Shown piece after piece: positions 60,850-64,000 of a stretch of 64,000 nt of DNA. The notes below the pieces were generated by a model that saw only the letters and a list, made by a program, of their open reading frames with translations, was not told the origin of the DNA and did not search any database. The DNA is taken from the NCBI RefSeq assembly GCF_030867145.1, contig NC_134417.1, positions 6,177,577 through 6,241,576 of the forward strand, written 5' to 3'. Each line of letters starts with the position of its first letter. The stretch's first letter is position 1. Made by a program: the position numbers and the translations under genes. The DNA is from Opisthocomus hoazin (taxonomy: Eukaryota; Chordata; Aves; Opisthocomiformes; Opisthocomidae).

Positions 60850-63800
60850 TTGCAGGGCAACGCCTGCTGCCACGGGGAGCTGATGGACTCGGCCGCAGCT
60901 GGATCAGCCGACAAGCTGCAGGTCCTGGTGTTATCTCCACCGCACGGTCACTGAGCCTCCAACCCCCAGCACTCATATCTGAGAGCCTGCAGCAGCTCCT
61001 CGGAGCTGCTCCGGCCTTCCAGAAGGAGCAAGTACCTTCATTTTGTTTCTGCTTGACCCCGTAAAACTTCACTTACTCTCCCAGTCCCAAAGCCTGGGAT
61101 GCGAGAAGACTCTTAGAAAGCCAATAACCCATGCGAGGAGTTCACATTTTTCCAGGGCAGAGCCACTCTAAGCCACAGCAAAGCCCAACTTTGGCCAGTT
61201 TGAAAGCCTGGCTTGCTTACTGCTTCCTAACCTTATCTGAGTAAGACCTCACTTCATTTGTTGGTGGCACTAATTGCACGTGCCATTGGTCTGCAGGTGG
61301 CACTTCAGCGACAGCGACATTTCAACTCCTCCTGCTGGTAACACATGTACTGGGGACAAGATCTTCTGCAGCTCCACCAAAACCAACCCATGGTGTCGTC
61401 ATTACCTGACTCCTGAAACCCACACCATCTAGGTGTCTAAACACATTTGGGTTTGACCTTTGACTACACGATGGAGTCAACAGCAATCATAGGTGACAGA
61501 ATACACTGTGTTTGCTCCAGTGGTTGCATCCTCTGCCCCAGTTCCCACCAGGCCACTGGGGACCCCTGGCCTCCCACCATTGGGGTCCGTGGGAAGAGAG
61601 GGGACCGTGAGCGATGGAAAGCGCAGGAATGGCACAAGCCACAGCAGGAAGGGTGAGATGGGCTTCAGAATGCCATATTATCAGGGACTTCTGATTAACA
61701 GAGCATAAACAACGCATTGTGTGTCTTCTGGGTCATTTCCCTGCTCTGCAGCAGAAATTACACCACCCTGAGCTTGCGCTTCCCATCCCTACAGCGGGAA
61801 CAGCACCTCCTTCATCGCCAGCACGCTGCAGGGATAAACATGCCCAGGGCGCGCTCTGCTATCACGGGAACAAGTGGTGGGATGTACTGTAAAACAGCTG
61901 CTGGGCATCAGGGCTGCTGTGCTTGATACCCCATGCCCAGGGCAAAGCCCAGCGGTCCTGCACCCTCACACAGGCAGCACCAGTGGGCAACGCAGGCTCC
62001 TCTCACCACCCCACCAGCAGCTGAACGCACGCAGGGAGCCAACAGCTTGTGCTAATGCCATTTTACTTCCCCTCCCTCCAGTCAATTATAACAGAAATTG
62101 CCAGGAGACACAGGTTTGGAGCATGCTTGAGCTGGGGATGAGGCACTAACAGCGTTCAAGCCGGCTACAGCAACAGACCAACCCATGAAAACCAGGAGCA
62201 TGCCCTTCAAAGGGGTCAGAGCTGCTCGGCCTCCCTCCCTTGCAGCCCTTGCCGCAGCAGGAGAGACATCTTGGTAGGGCATTTTAGAGATGTTTGTGAA
62301 GGTCACGGCCAGCCTCAGCATCTCCTCCAGCAGCACTCTCCCTCCTTTCATTCCCGCAGTCAGTGCTATCACCAAGTGCCCACCCAAGGCCGGTTTTGGG
62401 AAGCTACCTGGTCCCAGGTGATCATGGCACGCAGCATTTGCTTTCGAAGCCTTGGCAAGCCTGAGGGGAGGCTGCAAAGGGGATCACGCTGCAAACAGGC
62501 CATCGTCCAAGCCCTGCCCTCCTCCCCACCAGAACTGGCCTCTTTTGGTTGGCCTGCCTCAAAACTTACCACAATTTTACCATTTTTAACCCATTCCTCT
62601 CTCCAGAAGAGGAGTGTTTCCCCCTTCTCCTTTTCAAGCATTTTAAGAGTTGGGCCTTAGGAAGTAAATGTTCAGAGGTCTTTAAAAACTATTTCCCATC
62701 CATCACCTGTAATTATGGCCACAGCATATCCTGCAATGGTGGGACACTTAACCCAGGCTGGAGAGAGGAGCTGGAAGCTGCTGCTTAGGAGGGTAACTAC
62801 GGGACTAAGTAACAGCAGTGACAGACAGGCAAGCGGCTCGTTGTTTCCTGTCTCGCTTTGGTGCCGACAGCAGAAGGGGACACGTTGCAAGCTCTGTACT
62901 GGAGCACGTCTTCAGGCGACCGCAAAGGCAAAAACCCCTTCAAAAGCCCAAGCGGCTTTGCACAGCTGCTCATCTAGAAACAAGACAGTCTAAAAATCCA
63001 GATACTCCCACTGAATATTTCTCTGTGGCTTGAACATCAGTGTCTTTTCTAAACCAAATTTGCTTTCAGGGCTGCCGAGAACCACAACAGCTTCAAATGC
63101 ATGTATTTGAAACAGTGTTTTTTTAGCCATGGGATAGGAACAAGGTGACATTTCCACCGTTAAGTAAACTAAATACTCTCCAAAAGCACTGAAGGGTAAC
63201 GAGCTGAACAGAACCACGCTGGCTCCCCTCCACCACACTATTTGCACCCACAAAGAGGTAACAGCTACAGCTGAATACAGCTGTAAGGTTATTTAAGGAG
63301 AGTTTTACTGGGCAGGGGAGCGGATAAGAGCTTTCCAAGAGCAGCCACCTGTTATCAGCTGCTGTGACAAGGCATCAGAAGCACGGCAGCAGGTTTCCTC
63401 CCACAGGCAGCCAGATGAAAACGGCTCAGGGAGAGCCACAAGTTAATTGGGCTGCATGAAAAGACCCAAATCCTTAGAACAGGCATTCACTGGGAGGAAA
63501 AAATAACAAAGATGGATCGTCCTTGGCTCTAGAAACCTTGAATTCAAGGGAGACGTCTGTCCTGATGAACGTCACCCCTGTTCCCCCTCCAGGACATCCC
63601 ACAGAGGTGCCCTGAGTCACATCAGCATCCTCTCCGTTGATCTGCAGTTACAGCAAGCCAGATTCATTATTCACAAGCCCTCCAAAAAACACCAGAAACT
63701 TGAGTCTGTGCATTGAGACATATCTGTGCATTGAGAAATACTGTCTGCTGTTCCAGTCTCATCCTCCTCTCTACTGACTCAATACATCTCCAAAGCAGAA

Positions 63801-64000
63801 GTCTGGTGGTCTTTTAGTGTTCCTAAAGAGAATTAGCAATCATTAACTTCTCCGTAGGCAAATCCCATAAAACATAAAATGAAAAAAGAAATAATCATCA
63901 GGCCCTACAGGCTGTTCCAGTAACCAGGTCAACAGGCAAATGGGTTTTGAAATGCAGTTACGATGTGCCGAAGATATTCCCCCTGCAGACACCAGCTGGC
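60850..64000. other. AQP12 5' flank to window edge
   Basis: No gene, RNA or clear repeat recognised in these 3 kb. Confidence 0.5.

Noticed and set aside
60709-60873. N-terminal extension of the AQP12 frame by 55 codons
   Set aside because: It crosses the TATA box and PTF1-like region, and the family starts at MAGLNVS; the upstream open frame is fortuitous.

Overview
The window is vertebrate nuclear DNA from a bird. The evidence is intron-containing genes with GT-AG junctions, at least ten CR1 LINE fragments ending in the avian ATTCTRTG-type octamer tail, a CpG-island promoter, and an ovotransferrin gene whose exons match hen ovotransferrin residue for residue at every functional site. It is not the chicken allele as I remember it, because many substitutions and one extra residue are visible.

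Layout from left to right: (1) SRPRB on the minus strand, exons 1-5 only, its 3' end lying beyond base 1, with a CpG-island promoter near 3.6 kb. (2) A repeat-rich spacer of about 4 kb holding purine microsatellites, CR1 pieces and a compact intronless minus-strand gene for a TOPORS-like RING-finger protein. (3) The complete 17-exon ovotransferrin/serotransferrin gene TF on the minus strand (ATG at 22779, stop at 8020), a 706-residue product with all eight iron ligands. (4) About 25 kb (22.9-48 kb) with no gene I can support, only CR1 fragments, one tetranucleotide microsatellite and plain intergenic DNA. (5) A galactose-3-O-sulfotransferase gene of GAL3ST2 type on the plus strand (48.0-55.6 kb), read as four coding exons and 647 residues with an unusually long stem. 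(6) AQP12 on the minus strand (60.7-58.7 kb), three exons, 301 residues, with a TATA box and a PTF1-like element upstream. (7) About 3 kb of gene-free DNA to the right edge.

The genes do not form one pathway. SRPRB is a housekeeping secretory-pathway receptor subunit, TF an abundantly secreted iron carrier (plasma and egg white), GAL3ST2 a Golgi enzyme that sulfates galactose on glycoproteins, and AQP12 an intracellular channel of pancreatic acinar cells. TF-SRPRB neighbours correspond to human 3q22 and GAL3ST2/AQP12 to human 2q37, so the gene-poor middle spans a synteny junction. The least described item is the TOPORS-like RING gene wedged between TF and SRPRB.
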